64,000 nt of DNA from contig NZ_FCOJ02000022.1 in assembly GCF_001545035.1 (NCBI RefSeq), positions 40,049-104,048 of the forward strand, in the 5' to 3' direction. Under the pieces are notes generated by a model. The model did no database searches. It was not told the origin of the DNA and saw only the letters and a program-made list of their open reading frames with translations. The translations under genes and the position numbers were made by a program. The DNA comes from Caballeronia glebae. Its GTDB lineage: Bacteria > Pseudomonadota > Gammaproteobacteria > Burkholderiales > Burkholderiaceae. Every line of letters starts with the position of its first letter. Position 1 is the stretch's first letter. Shown piece by piece: positions 63,183 through 64,000 of this stretch.

Positions 63183-63766
63183 GCGGCGGGTTCGCTGGCT
63201 ACGAGGATTGGCCGATCGTAGCGGGGGAAGCTTAGGTGAGGCTTAGCTACCTAGGCATCTGTGCGGACAGGGAAAGATTCCGGGCGAAATTCATGCTAGG
63301 TACAACGTAAAGGCGTCAACTGGCTTGCACTCGCTTTCAGATCAAGATCGCATCTCCTATGACGCTTCCATGGGGCCGACTAACGACGATGATCCGTGGG
63401 AACAAGGTCGCATTATGAAGAATTCGGTATGCATAGGCGACGCTACAACACACATGCGCCGCCTCTTGGACTTTCCGGGGTGACGGCTGCGGATGCCATC
63501 GGAGACATCGAATGACGATCGCGACGCCTATTCGAGTCTCGTGGTCTGGAAAGCGGTGCCCGAGACGTAAGGCGCGATCGACGAATTTGGCGTAGTGAAT
63601 ATCGAAAAAATCAGTCAAACGAATCGTTTTTCAGAGTTTAAGAAAATTCGTGTAGTCGAGTATCTGCGAAGTCGGATAGGGTCTCGCCAATGAGCGCACG
63701 CGCGCTGAGTCTGATCACCGCTTGCCTGTCGGCAAGATTCGATAGCAGTGCAGCAGAAGGAGTGTA
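63183..63766. other. Lower-GC intergenic region before vgrG
   Basis: About 580 bases separate the PAP2 gene from vgrG. The stretch 63590-63670 is clearly AT-rich (for example AAAAAATCAGTC) and likely contains the vgrG promoter. Apart from one doubtful small frame I see no gene in it. The composition change suggests a junction with acquired DNA. Confidence 0.45.
63337..63618 (-). CDS. Doubtful small ORF
   Basis: 93 codons. The product starts MTDFFDIHYAKFVDRALRLG and is unlike anything I know. Its codon and base composition differ from the neighbours, with many A/T-ending codons, and no ribosome site precedes the ATG. It may be a degenerate fragment or pure chance in a region without other genes. 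Confidence 0.2.
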   Translation of the reverse strand: MTDFFDIHYAKFVDRALRLGHRFPDHETRIGVAIVIRCLRWHPQPSPRKVQEAAHVCCSVAYAYRILHNATLFPRIIVVSRPHGSVIGDAILI

Positions 63767-64000
63767 TGACCATGTCCAGTGTATTGGACTCAGTAGGGCA
63801 GATGGCAAGCCTGGTGACAGGTCGTCAATCCCAGCACCTCGAAGTGCCGGGCACCGACAGTGCGGCGCTTTTGTCGGTGTCGGCGCATCACATCTCCGAG
63901 AAAATGGGGGAGCCGGTCATTGCAACGATCCTCGTCTCGCATCCCCAAGCGATCTCCCGTCGCGACTATCTGAATCAGGAGGCGAGCTTTTCGCTGGTTT
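63767..64000 (+). CDS. vgrG: Type VI secretion system tip protein VgrG (5' part, cut by window)
   Basis: 78 codons are visible from the ATG at 63767; an ATG at 63773, nine bases after GGAG, is also possible. The sequence (QSQHLEVPGTDSAALLSVSA, GEPVIATILVSHPQAISRRD, YLNQEASFSL) matches the first beta-domain of VgrG, the phage gp27-like part. The rest lies beyond the right edge. Family knowledge: VgrG caps the Hcp tube and delivers effectors; effector and immunity genes usually follow. Confidence 0.8.

Noticed and set aside
1..64000. Search by eye for tRNA/rRNA genes, riboswitches, transposases, integrases and defence systems
   Set aside because: No cloverleaf with a T-arm consensus, no transposase or integrase motifs, and no restriction, CRISPR or toxin-antitoxin genes were seen; a covariance-model or profile search could still find something small.

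Overview
The window is GC-rich, gene-dense bacterial DNA with the habits of the Burkholderiaceae, most likely Paraburkholderia/Caballeronia and plausibly a secondary replicon. Evidence: small secreted DUF4148 proteins, a DUF3331 protein, a trimeric porin ending in Phe, an acetoacetate/3-hydroxybutyrate (PHB-type) locus, a cyanide-insensitive bd oxidase, many LysR/GntR/TetR/AraC regulators each beside a small catabolic operon, and a VgrG start at the right edge. The lineage is inferred from protein character, not from a marker gene. I see no rRNA, tRNA, CRISPR array, prophage or intact insertion sequence.

Layout. 1-8685 (minus strand): a tightly coupled operon of a tripartite RND efflux pump (adaptor, pump, outer-membrane channel) followed by pqiA and pqiB; pqiB runs off the left edge. 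9213-9730: decayed remains of a MocR regulator and an amino-acid permease. 10070-13646: yjcH-actP acetate uptake, then an aldehyde-dehydrogenase-like protein that has lost its catalytic residues. 13676-16417: a large MGH1/GH63-like glycoside hydrolase. 16516-20188: dctA and a fumarase/aspartase-superfamily lyase divergent from a GntR/HutC regulator, with two palindromic operators between. 20279-22212: DUF4142 protein, cupredoxin, ECF sigma factor and a Cys-rich secreted protein. 22366-26518: a LysR regulator convergent with a CoA-transferase/acyl-CoA dehydrogenase/MaoC-like hydratase operon. 26765-36201: mixed single genes (NmrA-like, MEKHLA, MBL hydrolase with divergent TetR, ProQ, porin, SDR, M48-like peptidase).

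37246-40101: adc-bdhA-patatin, a ketone-body/PHB-linked operon. 40545-44320: LysR divergent from an M20 peptidase and an MHS transporter. 44631-49935: DUF4148 protein, a KfrA-like coiled-coil protein with five 28-residue repeats, SRPBCC protein, nitronate-monooxygenase-like protein, NYN-domain protein. 49948-54515: HdeD/papain-like fusion, alpha/beta hydrolase, DUF4148, AraC regulator, DUF3331. 54608-59335: an FdhF/YdeP-type molybdopterin oxidoreductase overlapping cioAB, with a perfect palindrome over a -35 box far upstream. 59884-60324: a single open frame that is a chimera of a PP2C phosphatase N-terminus and an internal piece of moaA. 60345-63182: DUF1003 protein, alpha/beta hydrolase, DUF1348 and PAP2 phosphatase. 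63767-64000: start of a type VI secretion vgrG.

The recurring theme is short regulator-plus-operon modules separated by scars of dead genes (MocR, permease, GAF kinase, moaA, PP2C). I did not find a defence island or an obviously new multi-gene system. The best leads are the aldehyde dehydrogenase pseudoenzyme, the FdhF-CioAB unit with its palindromic operator, the PP2C/moaA chimera, the RND-PqiAB coupling, the sigma/cupredoxin cassette and the HdeD-papain fusion.
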